NCBI RefSeq assembly: GCF_963378075.1
Contig: NZ_OY726394.1
Span: 496,001-560,000 of the forward strand
Length of the DNA: 64,000 nt
Direction of reading: 5' to 3'
From: Mycolicibacter sp. MU0083
GTDB lineage: Bacteria > Actinomycetota > Actinomycetes > Mycobacteriales > Mycobacteriaceae
Shown piece by piece: positions 1 to 9,442 of the stretch (position 1 is the stretch's first letter; the number at the start of each line of letters is the position of its first letter). The position numbers and the translations under genes were made by a program. Below the pieces are notes generated by a model that saw only the letters and a list, made by a program, of their open reading frames with translations, had not been told where the DNA came from and did not search any database.

Positions 1-1
1 G

Positions 2-211
2 GTGGACAAGGCCCGGGCACGCGCCGTCGGCCGCGAGGTGGTGTGCGTCAGCCACCAGCTGCCGGTGTGGACCGCACGCCAGCACCTGACCGGCAACCGG
101 CTCTGGCACGACCCGCGCAAACGGGAGTGCGGCGTGGGGTCGGTGACCACGCTGATCTACGACGGTGATCGTCTCGTCGACGTCGATTACCGGGTTCCGG
201 CCGGCGGTTGA
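2..211 (+). CDS. Histidine phosphatase family protein, C-terminal end (partial)
   Basis: This is the 3' end of a gene that begins left of the window; about 69 residues remain. The stretch VCVSHQLPVW carries a conserved late histidine typical of the phosphoglycerate-mutase-like histidine phosphatase family, where it belongs to the catalytic pocket. The first catalytic RHG motif lies outside the window. It sits directly before a thioredoxin-like lipoprotein, as Rv0525 does in M. tuberculosis, and its TGA stop lies 2 nt before the next ATG. The substrate cannot be judged from this fragment. Confidence 0.75.
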   Translation: MDKARARAVGREVVCVSHQLPVWTARQHLTGNRLWHDPRKRECGVGSVTTLIYDGDRLVDVDYRVPAGG

Positions 212-213
212 CG

Positions 214-822
214 ATGCGGGCGATGCTGATCGCCGGGGCGGCGTTGGCCGCCCTGCTCTCCGGCTGCGCGGTCGGCGACGACGCCGTCACCCACGGCGGC
301 ACGTTCGAATTCGTCTCGCCCGGCGGGATGACCGACATCTTCTACGACCCGCCGTCCGACCGCGGCACCCCCGGCCCGATCTCCGGGCCCGACCTGATGG
401 ACACCGCACGCACCGTGGGCGTCGACGACTACCCCGGCCAGGTCGTCGTCGTCAACGTGTGGGGACAGTGGTGCGGCCCGTGCCGCAGCGAAATCGGCCA
501 GCTGCAAAAGGTTTACGACGCCACCCGGTCGAAGGGGGTGGCGTTTCTGGGCATCGACGTCCGCGACCCCGCCCCGCAGGCGCCCCGCGACTTCATCAAA
601 GACCGCCGGGTCACCTACCCGTCCATCTACGACCCGGCGATGCGCACCATGATCGCGTTCGGCGGCCGCTACCCGTCGTCGGTGATCCCGGCGACCATGG
701 TGCTCGACCGGCAACACCGGGTGGCCGCGGTGTTCCTGCGCGAGGTGCTCGCCGAAGACCTGCAGCCGGTGGTGGAGCGGCTCGCGGCCGAGGCGGGCGA
801 AAGCACCGGGGCGGCGCCGTGA
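214..822 (+). CDS. Thioredoxin-like lipoprotein (TlpA/ResA type)
   Basis: A 202-residue exported protein probably supplying reducing power to apocytochrome c cysteines outside the membrane. The N-terminus has a short hydrophobic stretch ending in the lipobox LLSGC (Cys18), so it is likely a lipoprotein. The redox motif WCGPC lies near residue 87, followed by a thioredoxin fold with a conserved late Pro region (SSVIPATMVLD). A TTG lies in frame at 208, but ATG 214 gives a clean signal peptide and I prefer it. The stop overlaps the next start (GTGA), so it is translationally coupled to ccdA. It corresponds to Rv0526. Confidence 0.85.
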   Translation: MRAMLIAGAALAALLSGCAVGDDAVTHGGTFEFVSPGGMTDIFYDPPSDRGTPGPISGPDLMDTARTVGVDDYPGQVVVVNVWGQWCGPCRSEIGQLQKVYDATRSKGVAFLGIDVRDPAPQAPRDFIKDRRVTYPSIYDPAMRTMIAFGGRYPSSVIPATMVLDRQHRVAAVFLREVLAEDLQPVVERLAAEAGESTGAAP

Positions 823-1598
823 GCGGGCTGACCGCCACCGCCACCACCGGCCCCCTGCTGGTGGCCGTGGCGGTATCGGCGCTGGCCGGGCTGGTGTCGT
901 TCGCCTCGCCGTGCGTGGTGCCGCTGGTGCCCGGCTACCTGTCCTACCTGGCGGCCGTGGTCGGCGTCGACGAACGGCCCGACGCCGGCACCCAGCGGGT
1001 CCCGGCCGGGGCGCGGTGGCGGGTGGCGGGCTCGGCGGCGTTGTTCGTCGCCGGATTCACCGCGGTGTTCCTGCTCGGCTCGGTGGCCGTGCTGGGCATG
1101 ACCACCACGTTGATCACCAACCAGACGCTGCTGCAGCGCATCGGCGGTGCGGTGACGATCCTGATGGGCCTGGTGTTCATCGGCTTCGTGCCGGCCCTGC
1201 AGCGGCAGGTCCGCTTCACCCCGCAGCAACTGTCCACCGTGGTCGGGGCGCCCCTGCTGGGGGCGGTCTTCGCGCTCGGGTGGACGCCGTGCCTGGGGCC
1301 GACACTGACCGGCGTGATCGCGGTCGCCTCGACCACCGACGGCGCCGGGGTGGCCCGCGGGGTGGTGCTGGTGATCGCCTACTGCCTGGGCCTGGGCATC
1401 CCGTTCGTGGCGCTGGCGTTCGGTTCGGCCAGCGCGGTGGCGGGGCTGGGCTGGCTGCGCCGGCACACCCGGGCCATCCAGATCGCCGGCGGCGTGCTGC
1501 TGATCGCGGTCGGAATCGCCCTGGTCACCGGTGCGTGGGAGCACTTCGTGGCCGCCGTCCGCGACGGGCTGGTCTCCGACGTGAGGCTGCCGATCTGA
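819..1598 (+). CDS. ccdA: Cytochrome c biogenesis protein CcdA
   Basis: A 259-residue polytopic membrane protein of the CcdA/DsbD-beta family, which passes electrons from cytoplasmic thioredoxin across the membrane to an extracytoplasmic thioredoxin-like partner, here probably the preceding lipoprotein. The two functional cysteines sit in SPCVVP (near residue 30) and TPCLGP (near residue 157). Open reading continues far upstream in frame, but GTG 819 gives the family length and overlaps the upstream stop. Its own stop overlaps the resB start (TGATG). Corresponds to Rv0527. Confidence 0.92.
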   Translation: MSGLTATATTGPLLVAVAVSALAGLVSFASPCVVPLVPGYLSYLAAVVGVDERPDAGTQRVPAGARWRVAGSAALFVAGFTAVFLLGSVAVLGMTTTLITNQTLLQRIGGAVTILMGLVFIGFVPALQRQVRFTPQQLSTVVGAPLLGAVFALGWTPCLGPTLTGVIAVASTTDGAGVARGVVLVIAYCLGLGIPFVALAFGSASAVAGLGWLRRHTRAIQIAGGVLLIAVGIALVTGAWEHFVAAVRDGLVSDVRLPI

Positions 1599-3181
1599 TG
1601 GCCGTTTCCTCCCCGCGTGCGATTCTGCGGCTGCTCGGCGGGAAAGCCCGCAACACCTGGCGGGCGCTGACCTCGATGGGCACCGCCCTGGTGCTGCTGG
1701 TGCTGCTGGCCCTGGCCGCGGTCCCCGGTGCACTGCTGCCGCAGCGCAGCCTCAACGCGAGCAAGGTCGACGAATACCTGGCACTACATCCGGTGCTGGG
1801 CCCGTGGCTCAACCGCCTGCAAGCGTTCGATGTCTTCTCCAGCTTCTGGTTCACCGCCATCTACGTGCTGCTGTGCATATCGCTGATCGGCTGCCTGACC
1901 CCGCGCACCCTCGACCACCTGCGCAACCTGCGGGCGGTCCCGGTCGCCGCGCCGCGCAACCTGACCCGGCTGCCCAAGCACGCCGCGACGCAGCTGACCG
2001 GTGATGCCGAACAACTCGGCGCGCAGCTGGCGGGCCGACTGGGCGGCTGGCGGACCATCACGCGGCGGTCCGACGACGCCACCGGCACCGTCGAGGTGTC
2101 CGCGGAGAAGGGCTACCTGCGCGAGTTCGGCAACCTGATCTTCCACTTCGCGCTGCTGGGATTGCTGGCCTCGGTGGCCGCCGGCCGACTCTTCGGCTAC
2201 GAGGGCAACGTGATCGTGATCGCCGACGGCGGCCCCGGATTCTGTTCGGCGTCGCCGGCGGTGTTCGACTCCTTCCGCGCCGGTGCCACCGTCGACGGAA
2301 CCAAGCTGCACCCGATGTGCGTGCGGGTCAACGACTTCACCGCCGACTACCTGCCGACCGGTCTGGCCACCTCGTTCACCGCGAACATCGACTATCAGAT
2401 CGGCGACGACCTGCGCACCGGCCACTGGCGGCCCTACCAGTTGGAGGTCAACCACCCGCTGCGGGTCGACGGTGTGCGGGCCTACCTGCAGGGCCACGGT
2501 TACGCCCCCACCTTCACCGTGATCTTCCCGGACGGCCAGACCCGCACCCAGACCCTGCAGTTCCGCCCCGACAATCCGCTGACGCTGCTGTCGTCGGGCG
2601 CCATGCGCTTCGACCCGCCGGCCGGGGTGTACCCGGACGCCGACGAGCGCCGCAAACACCAGATCGGCATCCAGGGACTGTTCGCACCCACCGAACATCT
2701 CGACGACAAGCTGCTGTCCTCGGCGTTCCCCGCGATGGACGACCCCGCGGTCGCCATCGACGTCTACCGCGGCGACACCGGTCTGGACACCGGCCGGCCG
2801 CAGGCGCTGTTCATCCTGGACTCGCGATTGATCGAGCAGAAACGGCTGACCAAGGTGGCCCGGTCCAACCTCAAAGCCGGTGAGGAGATCCGCCTCGACG
2901 ACGGCACCCGGGTGCGGTTCGACGGCGCCGTGCCGTTCGTCAACATCCAGCTGTCGCACGATCCCGCCGAGATCTGGGTGCTGGTGTTCGCGATGACGAT
3001 GATGGCGGGCCTGGTGGTGTCGCTGGTGGTGCGCCGCCGCCGGATCTGGATCCGGATCGCCCCCGCCGGGCCGGCCGGTACGGTGAACGTCGAGCTGGGC
3101 GGGTTGGCTCGCACCGACAACTCCGGCTGGGGTGACGAGTTCGAGCGATTGCAGACCCGACTGTTCGGCAAGGAGGCCTAG
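1598..3181 (+). CDS. resB: Cytochrome c biogenesis protein ResB
   Basis: A 527-residue membrane protein of the ResB/Ccs1 family. With CcsB it forms the System II haem transporter and cytochrome c synthase. Three N-terminal membrane segments (about residues 25-45, 85-105 and 175-195) precede a large extracytoplasmic domain, and a last segment lies near residue 470. ATG 1598 was chosen because it overlaps the ccdA stop and gives the usual length; the reading frame is open well upstream inside ccdA without a plausible product. Corresponds to Rv0528. Confidence 0.92.
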   Translation: MAVSSPRAILRLLGGKARNTWRALTSMGTALVLLVLLALAAVPGALLPQRSLNASKVDEYLALHPVLGPWLNRLQAFDVFSSFWFTAIYVLLCISLIGCLTPRTLDHLRNLRAVPVAAPRNLTRLPKHAATQLTGDAEQLGAQLAGRLGGWRTITRRSDDATGTVEVSAEKGYLREFGNLIFHFALLGLLASVAAGRLFGYEGNVIVIADGGPGFCSASPAVFDSFRAGATVDGTKLHPMCVRVNDFTADYLPTGLATSFTANIDYQIGDDLRTGHWRPYQLEVNHPLRVDGVRAYLQGHGYAPTFTVIFPDGQTRTQTLQFRPDNPLTLLSSGAMRFDPPAGVYPDADERRKHQIGIQGLFAPTEHLDDKLLSSAFPAMDDPAVAIDVYRGDTGLDTGRPQALFILDSRLIEQKRLTKVARSNLKAGEEIRLDDGTRVRFDGAVPFVNIQLSHDPAEIWVLVFAMTMMAGLVVSLVVRRRRIWIRIAPAGPAGTVNVELGGLARTDNSGWGDEFERLQTRLFGKEA

Positions 3182-3183
3182 AG

Positions 3184-4161
3184 GTGAACACGACGCATAT
3201 CGACGTCGCGCTGGCGCGCTACTCCGACTGGGCCTTCACCTCCGCGATGGTGGTGCTGGTGCTGGCGTTGCTGCTGCTCGCGGTCGAATTGGCCTACAGC
3301 CGCTCCCGGGCACCCGCCGAGGCCGAACTGGTGGCGGCCGGCGCGGTGGGCGCCGACAGCATCACCCCCGGGGTGGTGGCGGCGCCGCCACAGCGATCCT
3401 TCGGCGAGCGGGCCGGCCGCGCCGGGCTGGCCCTGGTCTACCTGGGCATCGCACTGCTGCTGGCCTGCATCGTGCTGCGCGGCGCGGCGACCCTGCGCCC
3501 GCCGTGGGGCAACATGTACGAGTTCATCAACCTGACGTGCTTCTCCGGGCTGGCGGCGTCGGCCGTTGCCCTGCGCCGGCCGCAGCACCGCAGCCTGTGG
3601 GTGTTCGTGCTGCTGCCGGTGCTGATCATGCTGACGGTCTCCGGGCGCTGGCTCTACGCCACCGCGGCACCGGTGATGCCCGCCCTGCAGTCCTACTGGC
3701 TGCCCATCCACGTCTCGGTCGTCAGCATCGGATCCGGGGTCTTCCTGGTCGCCGGGGTGGCCAGCATCCTGTTCCTGCTGCGCTCGTCGCGGCTCAGCGA
3801 TCCCGACACCCCGGGTGCCCTGGCCCGCATGGTGCGTCGACTGCCCGACGCGCAGGCCCTGGACCGCATCGCCTACCGGACCACCATCTTCGCCTTCCCG
3901 GTCTTCGGATTCGGGGTGATCTTCGGGGCGATCTGGGCCGAAGGCGCGTGGGGCCGGTACTGGGGCTGGGACCCCAAGGAGACGGTCTCCTTCGTCGCGT
4001 GGATCGTCTACGCGGCCTACCTGCATGCCCGCTCCACGGCCGGGTGGCGGGACTACAAGGCCGCCTGGATCAACGTCGTCGGCTTCGCCGCGATGATCTT
4101 CAACCTGTTCTTCGTCAACCTGGTGACCGTCGGATTGCACTCCTACGCCGGGGTCGGCTAA
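3184..4161 (+). CDS. ccsB: Cytochrome c biogenesis protein CcsB (CcsA/ResC family)
   Basis: A 325-residue multi-spanning protein that binds haem and attaches it to c-type cytochromes together with ResB. The family signature WGWDPKE, the external haem-handling WWD-type segment, lies near residue 260. Eight or so hydrophobic segments are visible. The GTG start follows the resB stop by 2 nt, so this is the last gene of a four-gene maturation operon. In mycobacteria the main clients are the cytochrome bcc subunits. Corresponds to Rv0529. Confidence 0.93.
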   Translation: MNTTHIDVALARYSDWAFTSAMVVLVLALLLLAVELAYSRSRAPAEAELVAAGAVGADSITPGVVAAPPQRSFGERAGRAGLALVYLGIALLLACIVLRGAATLRPPWGNMYEFINLTCFSGLAASAVALRRPQHRSLWVFVLLPVLIMLTVSGRWLYATAAPVMPALQSYWLPIHVSVVSIGSGVFLVAGVASILFLLRSSRLSDPDTPGALARMVRRLPDAQALDRIAYRTTIFAFPVFGFGVIFGAIWAEGAWGRYWGWDPKETVSFVAWIVYAAYLHARSTAGWRDYKAAWINVVGFAAMIFNLFFVNLVTVGLHSYAGVG

Positions 4162-4251
4162 CCCAGCTGTCAGTTTCCTTTATGGCTGCTGCGCTACCCT
4201 GCCGATAACGACGTCCATTGAGGACCTATCTAGCGTGACGGGGAGACGCCA

Positions 4252-5580
4252 GTGACCGACCAAGCACCCGGTGAAGCCACTACGGGCCGCGACGTGACGG
4301 ATCATCCGACCACTCAGTTCCAGCCGTATCAGCCCGGTGACACGCCCACCGAAGGTGTTCCGGGCGGCTCGGCCGGTGCCGACACCGGGGCGTTCGCGCC
4401 ACAGGCCGAGGCCCCCGACACGCGGTCGTTCGGCGGCTTCCGCACCGAGCGCCGGTTCGCCGATCCGGTCGACCCGTGGCCGGCGGCCCCGGCCGACGCC
4501 GCGACCCAGCAGCAGGCCTGGAACCCCGCCCCGGCGCCGACCTGGGTTCCGCAACCGATGGAGAACCCGGCTCCGGTCTACTACGGCGGCAACACCGGCG
4601 CCGGGCAGGGCCCGCAGCGTGCCGGCGACTCCATCGCCCCGTTCTCGGACCTGTCCACCACGTCGCTGCTGCGGCAGGTCAAGCCACCGCCGACGACGGG
4701 GTGGCGCCGACTGCTCTACGTGCTCTCCGGCCAGCTGATCAACGTCGGCGAGAGCCCGCGCACCGCCCGCTTCAACGACCTGGTGGTGCAGGTGAACCGG
4801 CCGCTGCAGGGCTGTCACCGGATCGCGGTGCTGTCGCTGAAGGGCGGCGTCGGCAAGACCACGATCACCGCCACCCTGGGCGCCACCTTCGCCTCCATCC
4901 GCGGCGACCGGGTGGTGGCCGTGGACGCCAACCCCGACCGCGGCACGCTGAGCCAGAAGGTGCCGATGGAGACCCCGGCGACGGTGCGGCATCTGCTGCG
5001 CGACGCCGACGGCATCCAGCGCTACAGCGACGTCCGCAGCTACACCAACCAGGGACCCAGCCGGCTGGAGGTGCTGGCCTCGGAGACCGACCCCGCGGTG
5101 TCGGAGGCGTTCAGCGCCGAGGACTACGCCCGCACACTGCAGGTGCTGGAGCGCTTCTACAGCCTGGTGCTGACCGACTGCGGGACCGGGCTGATGCACT
5201 CGGCGATGTCGGCGGTGCTGGCCAAGGCCGACACCATGATCGTGGTCAGTTCCGGTTCGGTCGACGGTGCGCGCAGCGCCTCGGCCACCCTGGACTGGCT
5301 CGACGCCCACGGCCACGAGGACTTGGTGCGGAACTCGATCGCGGTGATCAACGCGGTGCGGCCGCGCTCCGGCAAGGTCGACATGCAGAAGGTCGTCGAC
5401 CACTTCTCCCGGCGCTGCCGTGCGGTGCGGCTGGTGCCGTTCGATCCGCACCTCGAAGAAGGCGCGGAGATCGACATGATGCGGCTCAAGCGTGAGACCC
5501 GCGAGGCGCTGGTCGAGCTGGCGGCGGTGGTGGCCGAGGCGTTCCCCGGCGACGACCGGTTCAACCAGCACTTCGTGTAG
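4252..5580 (+). CDS. MinD/ParA-like ATPase with disordered N-terminus
   Basis: A 442-residue protein. Residues 1 to about 140 are Pro/Gln/Ala-rich and probably disordered. The C-terminal P-loop domain has the deviant Walker A motif KGGVGKTT (near residue 198) and a following VDANPDRGTLS segment typical of MinD/ParA-type ATPases. The architecture resembles mycobacterial ATPases such as Rv0530 and the ESX-linked EspI, but no esx genes are nearby. GTG 4252 has a good ribosome binding site (GGGGAG, 6 nt spacing). A role in positioning or regulation is inferred, not shown. Confidence 0.85.
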   Translation: MTDQAPGEATTGRDVTDHPTTQFQPYQPGDTPTEGVPGGSAGADTGAFAPQAEAPDTRSFGGFRTERRFADPVDPWPAAPADAATQQQAWNPAPAPTWVPQPMENPAPVYYGGNTGAGQGPQRAGDSIAPFSDLSTTSLLRQVKPPPTTGWRRLLYVLSGQLINVGESPRTARFNDLVVQVNRPLQGCHRIAVLSLKGGVGKTTITATLGATFASIRGDRVVAVDANPDRGTLSQKVPMETPATVRHLLRDADGIQRYSDVRSYTNQGPSRLEVLASETDPAVSEAFSAEDYARTLQVLERFYSLVLTDCGTGLMHSAMSAVLAKADTMIVVSSGSVDGARSASATLDWLDAHGHEDLVRNSIAVINAVRPRSGKVDMQKVVDHFSRRCRAVRLVPFDPHLEEGAEIDMMRLKRETREALVELAAVVAEAFPGDDRFNQHFV

Positions 5581-5604
5581 GTCGGCGAACCGGTATCCGG
5601 TCGG

Positions 5605-5754
5605 CTACGGCTGATTGTCGCCGTGGCTGATGCGCCAGAGGAATTCCGGATCGTCGTCCGGGCCGATCACACGCGTCCGCGGCCGTTCGCGGGTGGCACG
5701 CAGGGCGACGTAGAACAGCATTCCGAAGCCCACGGCGAGGAGCAGGTAGAGCAC
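5605..5754 (-). CDS. Small single-span membrane protein, 49 codons
   Basis: On the minus strand, GTG 5754 opens a 49-codon frame that begins MLYLLLAVGFGMLFYVALRA and ends RISHGDNQP. It has one N-terminal membrane segment, then an Arg-rich stretch and an acidic tail. A strong ribosome binding site (AGGAGG) lies 8 nt upstream of GTG 5754; a GTG three codons earlier overlaps it and is unlikely. The frame fills the gap between two plus-strand genes. M. tuberculosis has an annotated small gene (Rv0530A) at the equivalent place, which I recall but cannot verify. Function unknown. Confidence 0.7.
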   Translation of the reverse strand: MLYLLLAVGFGMLFYVALRATRERPRTRVIGPDDDPEFLWRISHGDNQP

Positions 5755-5830
5755 TCGCGACACCTCCTGGCGCCGAATATACCGTGAGCGGCTGCGGCGC
5801 GGTTGCGGCCCGCCAGTAGGGTGGACAACC

Positions 5831-6127
5831 GTGACGACAAGTCGGGCTCAGCTGGGCCGTGCGGTAGTCGATGTGATGGTCTATACGGCCGCTCGGTTGG
5901 CGCTGGTGGTTGCGTTGACGGCGGTGATCGCCGGGGTGGGCCGACTGATCGGGCTGACCGATTTCCCGCTGATCGTCGCGGCGATGTTGGCGTTGGTCGT
6001 GGCGCTGCCGCTGGGGATGTGGCTGTTCACGCCGCTGCGTAAGCGGGCCAACGAGAGCCTGTCCGAGGCGGGCGAGCGCCGGCGCCGGGAGCGCGCGGAG
6101 CTGCAGGCCCGCCTGCGCGGCGAGTAG
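5831..6127 (+). CDS. DUF4229 family membrane protein
   Basis: A 98-residue protein with two membrane segments (about residues 18-38 and 45-65) followed by a basic, Arg/Glu-rich helical tail. This matches the DUF4229 family of small actinobacterial membrane proteins (Rv0531 at this locus). GTG 5831 lacks a Shine-Dalgarno sequence; TAGGGT at 5816-5821 is a plausible -10, which would make the message leaderless or nearly so. Function unknown. Confidence 0.82.
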   Translation: MTTSRAQLGRAVVDVMVYTAARLALVVALTAVIAGVGRLIGLTDFPLIVAAMLALVVALPLGMWLFTPLRKRANESLSEAGERRRRERAELQARLRGE

Positions 6128-6140
6128 CCCCCTTTTTCTC

Positions 6141-6205
6141 CCGTTGACTCTGCGCTCAGGGCGCAGAAGTGCGAGTAGCTACCGCCCTGGCTGCAGAATC
6201 AACGG
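6141..6205. terminator. Nested hairpin between convergent DUF4229 and menA
   Basis: Outer arms 6141-6163 and 6183-6205 pair at 19 of 23 positions. A perfect inner stem TCTGCGC/GCGCAGA lies at 6149-6167. The structure covers the menA stop codon and sits between convergent genes, so it could end transcripts from both sides. There is no T-run on the 3' side in either direction, so a factor-independent terminator is not certain. Its core CGCTCAGGGCG resembles other palindromes in this window. Confidence 0.55.
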
Positions 6206-7068
6206 AGGGACAGCGCCGTCGCCTCCGCGATCGCCCACACCAGCATGGTCAACCCCGTGTCGCGAAGCACCGGGATCAGCGCGACGCCGCCCCGCCCGGT
6301 GCGCACCGGCGCGGCGGCCCGCAGCGCCAGCGGGGTGGCGAGAAGCCCGGCCGCGCACCACGGCGTGGCCCGCATCAGCGCCAGCGTCAACACCGCGGCG
6401 ACGGCGATCAGCAACTGGAACAGCACCCGGGTGCGGGCATCACCGAGGCGCACCGCCAGGGTGATCTTGCCCGCGGGCTTATCGGTGGCGATATCCCGCA
6501 GATTGTTGGCGACCAGCACCGCCGACGACAGCGCCCCGATCCCGATCGCCAGCGCCCCGCCGACCCAGTCCACCCGCCCCGCCTGGGTGTACTGGGTGCC
6601 CAGCACCGCGACCAGCCCGAAGAACACGAACACCGCGATCTCGCCGTAGCCGGCATAACCGTAGGGCCGCGATCCGCCGGTATACAGCCAGGCCCCGGCG
6701 ATGCAGACCGCGCCCACCGCCAGCAGCCACGGCGCGCTGACCAACGCCAGCGCCAGACCGGCCAGTGCGCCCACCGACAGTGCGACGATCGCCGCGGTCA
6801 GCACCGCCCGCGGCGACGCCACTCCCGAGCCCACCAGCCGCAGCGGGCCGGTGCGGTCGTCGTCGGTACCGCGGATGCCGTCGGAGTAGTCGTTGGCGAA
6901 GTTCACCCCGATGATCAGGGCCACCGCGACCGCCAACGCCAGCAGGGCCTTCCACCACACCGCCCCGCCCAGCCAGGCCGCGGCGCCGGTCCCGGCGATT
7001 ACCGGGGCGATCGCGTTGGGCAGGGTACGGGGACGAGCCCCCTCGATCCACTGTGAAAAGCTGGCCAC
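6199..7068 (-). CDS. menA: 1,4-dihydroxy-2-naphthoate polyprenyltransferase MenA
   Basis: A 289-residue UbiA-family membrane enzyme that transfers the polyprenyl tail to 1,4-dihydroxy-2-naphthoate to give demethylmenaquinone. The Mg-diphosphate binding motif NDYSD is at residues 59-63 (within [12 protein letters not shown]), a second Asp-rich region lies in the later loop (ATDKPAG area), and about eight membrane segments are present. The GTG start 7068 has an AAGGAT site upstream. It is divergent from the MTA phosphorylase gene with 32 nt between starts. Corresponds to Rv0534c. Confidence 0.94.
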   Translation of the reverse strand: MASFSQWIEGARPRTLPNAIAPVIAGTGAAAWLGGAVWWKALLALAVAVALIIGVNFANDYSDGIRGTDDDRTGPLRLVGSGVASPRAVLTAAIVALSVGALAGLALALVSAPWLLAVGAVCIAGAWLYTGGSRPYGYAGYGEIAVFVFFGLVAVLGTQYTQAGRVDWVGGALAIGIGALSSAVLVANNLRDIATDKPAGKITLAVRLGDARTRVLFQLLIAVAAVLTLALMRATPWCAAGLLATPLALRAAAPVRTGRGGVALIPVLRDTGLTMLVWAIAEATALSLR

Positions 7069-7100
7069 AGCACGATCCTTGCACGTGGGAGGAGCACAAC

Positions 7101-7877
7101 TTGCTGGGCGTGATCGGCGGTAGCGGTTTCTACTCGTTCTTCGGTGACGACGCGCGCCGCGTCAGTTGTGATACCCCCTACGGAGCGCCGAGCGCCGAGA
7201 TCACCGTCGGCACCGTCGGCGGCCACGAAGTCGCGTTTCTGCCGCGGCACGGCGCAGCGCACGAGTACTCGGCGCACACCGTGCCCTACCGGGCCAACAT
7301 GTGGGCGCTGCGGTCGCTGGGCGTGCGCCGGATACTCGCGCCCTGCGCGGTCGGCAGCCTGACGCCCGACCTGCCGCCGGGCTCGGTGGTGGTGCCCGAT
7401 CAGCTGGTCGACCGCACCCGCGGACGCGTCGACACCTACTTCGACGACGGCGGGGTGCACGTGGAGTTCGCCGACCCGTACTGCCCGACGCTGCGGACCG
7501 CGGTGACCACGCTGCCCGACGTCGTCGACGGGGCGACCATGGTGGTCATTCAGGGACCGCGGTTCTCCACCCGCGCCGAAAGCCAATGGTTCGCCGCCGC
7601 GGGATTCCGGCTGGTCAACATGACCGGCTATCCCGAGTCGGTGCTCGCGCGGGAACTGGAAATGTGTTACGCGGCAATAGCTCTGGTCACCGACCTGGAT
7701 GCCGGGGTGGACGTCGGCAGTGGCGTGAAGGTCGTCGACGTGTTCGAAGAGTTCCAGAAGAACATCGAACCGTTCAAGAAGCTGGTGCAGCAGGCCATCG
7801 AGCAGGTCGACGAAGAGCGCACCTGCAGGCACTGCCTGCCGCACGAGGGCATTCAGTTGCCGTTCGAGCTGCCCTGA
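7101..7877 (+). CDS. mtnP: S-methyl-5'-thioadenosine phosphorylase
   Basis: A 258-residue nucleoside phosphorylase (PNP/MTAP family). It cleaves 5'-methylthioadenosine, the by-product of polyamine-type chemistry, to adenine and methylthioribose-1-phosphate. Phosphate-site motifs GVIGGSGFY (N-terminus), LPRHG and the TGYPE segment around the nucleoside pocket (NMTGYPES) are present; the last differs from the NMT..PE.. of purine phosphorylases in the way expected for MTAP. TTG 7101 is chosen because GGGAGGAG ends 6 nt before it; in-frame sequence upstream overlaps the menA promoter. Corresponds to Rv0535. Confidence 0.9.
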   Translation: MLGVIGGSGFYSFFGDDARRVSCDTPYGAPSAEITVGTVGGHEVAFLPRHGAAHEYSAHTVPYRANMWALRSLGVRRILAPCAVGSLTPDLPPGSVVVPDQLVDRTRGRVDTYFDDGGVHVEFADPYCPTLRTAVTTLPDVVDGATMVVIQGPRFSTRAESQWFAAAGFRLVNMTGYPESVLARELEMCYAAIALVTDLDAGVDVGSGVKVVDVFEEFQKNIEPFKKLVQQAIEQVDEERTCRHCLPHEGIQLPFELP

Positions 7878-9325
7878 ATCGGTTCGCCGCCGCCGGTCGG
7901 TGTCTCGGAGCCGCGATAGATCTTCGGGCCGTCGACCGGTGATTCGGGCGCGGAGGCCCGCGGTCGGATGATCCGGGGCGTGCCGCGCTTTCCCGGCCGG
8001 GGCCGGTCACCGGCCGGTACCGCATGGCGTCCGGCGACGATCGCGATCACGGTGCCGCACAGGGCGAGACCGCACAGCACCACATCGAACGTGCTGGTGA
8101 TCTGCTGGGCGAGTCCGTTGCCGTACACCGGGTTCGACGCCGCCGCGAGCCGCTGGGCGTCCGGGAGTCGGGGCGCGAGTCCGGCGCCCACCACGACCCG
8201 GGCGATGGTGAAACCGAGCAGGGCCGCGCTCACCGACCAGATGGCGGCCGTGGGCAGTGCGCGGTTGCCCAGGTTGATCCGCAGCCACAGTGCGATCACC
8301 GCGGTCACCACGTCGAACGCGGTCATGGCCGCGACGTCGTAGGGCGAATAGGGCAGCTCCAAACCGGCGGCGACGCCCAGATCGGTGATCCGCATGACTG
8401 CCGAGCCCAGCGCCCAGATCGCGATGAGCAGCAACGTGTTCCGGGTGGCCGCCAGCCAGGTCGCCGCCGAGGCGTCGCGCGCCGCCGCCACCGCGAACAG
8501 TGCCGCGGCGGCCACCCACACCAGGTAGCCCTCGAAGCCGACCCCCGCGGTGGAGGTGTTCTGGGCGATGCCGTGGAACCCGTCGACGACCCGGCCCACC
8601 GGCAGCAGCCAGATCAGCGTCCCGGCGGCCAGGGTGGTGCCACCGAGCAGGACCACGGCCAGCTGAGCGGCCCTGTCGCGCTGCAGAATCCAGCGTGTGC
8701 CGACCAACACGGCGACCCATGGCACCGCCCCGTAGACCACGGAGGCCACGATGATCGCGAGGTGCTGCCCGCCGAAGCCGTCCGGGGACTGCGCATCCGG
8801 CAGGGCGTAGCTCACCCGCCAGTACAGATTGAACAGCACACTCGCGGTGGCGCCGATGATCGCGGCATAGCCGAGTACCCGAATCGTGCGCTGCCACAGC
8901 CGAACCGGTCCCGCGAGCACCGGCTGGGCGGCAAGCAGCGCGCCGGCGACACCCACCCACGCGCCGGGTCCCACGCCGCCGGGCGGTCGGGGGGTGCCGC
9001 CGTAACGGACGGTCTGCACCACGTCGGCGGCCACCACCCCGAGTACCGCCACCAGATACGGCACGCTCAACAGCAGTCGCAGCCGGTCGGCGACGGCCGG
9101 ATCGCCGCCGGGCCGCAGGATTCCCCACGGTCCGACATACGTCGCCGCCAGCGCCCCGAGCGCGAGCACCGTCACCGCGGCCACCGCGGCCAACAGAGCG
9201 GGTGAGCTGTCGGGGATGCCCACACCGAGGTGCAGACTCCACGGCAGAGCCGGCGCCGCACACAGCAATACCGCCGCGGTCGCATCGCGGCCGATATTCC
9301 AGCTCTTGGTCGACTCGCCGATCAC
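7853..9325 (-). CDS. Polytopic integral membrane protein (Rv0537c-like)
   Basis: About 490 residues with roughly 12 hydrophobic segments and a charged, Pro-rich C-terminal tail of about 50 residues (from RPRPGKRG onward). No catalytic motif is recognised. It matches Rv0537c in position and character. Its 3' end overlaps that of mtnP by 25 nt (convergent). The start is uncertain: GTG 9325 is used here, but GTG 9382 would add 19 residues without adding a membrane segment. Function unknown; transporter or envelope enzyme are both possible. Confidence 0.75.
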   Translation of the reverse strand: MIGESTKSWNIGRDATAAVLLCAAPALPWSLHLGVGIPDSSPALLAAVAAVTVLALGALAATYVGPWGILRPGGDPAVADRLRLLLSVPYLVAVLGVVAADVVQTVRYGGTPRPPGGVGPGAWVGVAGALLAAQPVLAGPVRLWQRTIRVLGYAAIIGATASVLFNLYWRVSYALPDAQSPDGFGGQHLAIIVASVVYGAVPWVAVLVGTRWILQRDRAAQLAVVLLGGTTLAAGTLIWLLPVGRVVDGFHGIAQNTSTAGVGFEGYLVWVAAAALFAVAAARDASAATWLAATRNTLLLIAIWALGSAVMRITDLGVAAGLELPYSPYDVAAMTAFDVVTAVIALWLRINLGNRALPTAAIWSVSAALLGFTIARVVVGAGLAPRLPDAQRLAAASNPVYGNGLAQQITSTFDVVLCGLALCGTVIAIVAGRHAVPAGDRPRPGKRGTPRIIRPRASAPESPVDGPKIYRGSETPTGGGEPIQGSSNGN

Positions 9326-9403
9326 CTGCTCACCATAACCGCGGGCGGGGTGCAGGCCACTGATCTGCGGAAATCTGTCCACCCCGATGTCGGAAAGGGC
9401 GGC

Positions 9404-9409
9404 TAGACT
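9404..9409 (+). promoter_or_regulatory. Likely -10 element of the Rv0538-like gene
   Basis: TAGACT fits the mycobacterial TAnnnT consensus and lies 34 nt before ATG 9443. A strong ribosome binding site GGAAGGAG follows 7 nt before the ATG, so this gene has a leader, unlike many of its neighbours. Confidence 0.45.
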
Positions 9410-9442
9410 GGCTAATCGACTGGCCGCGGAAGGAGTTGCGCA

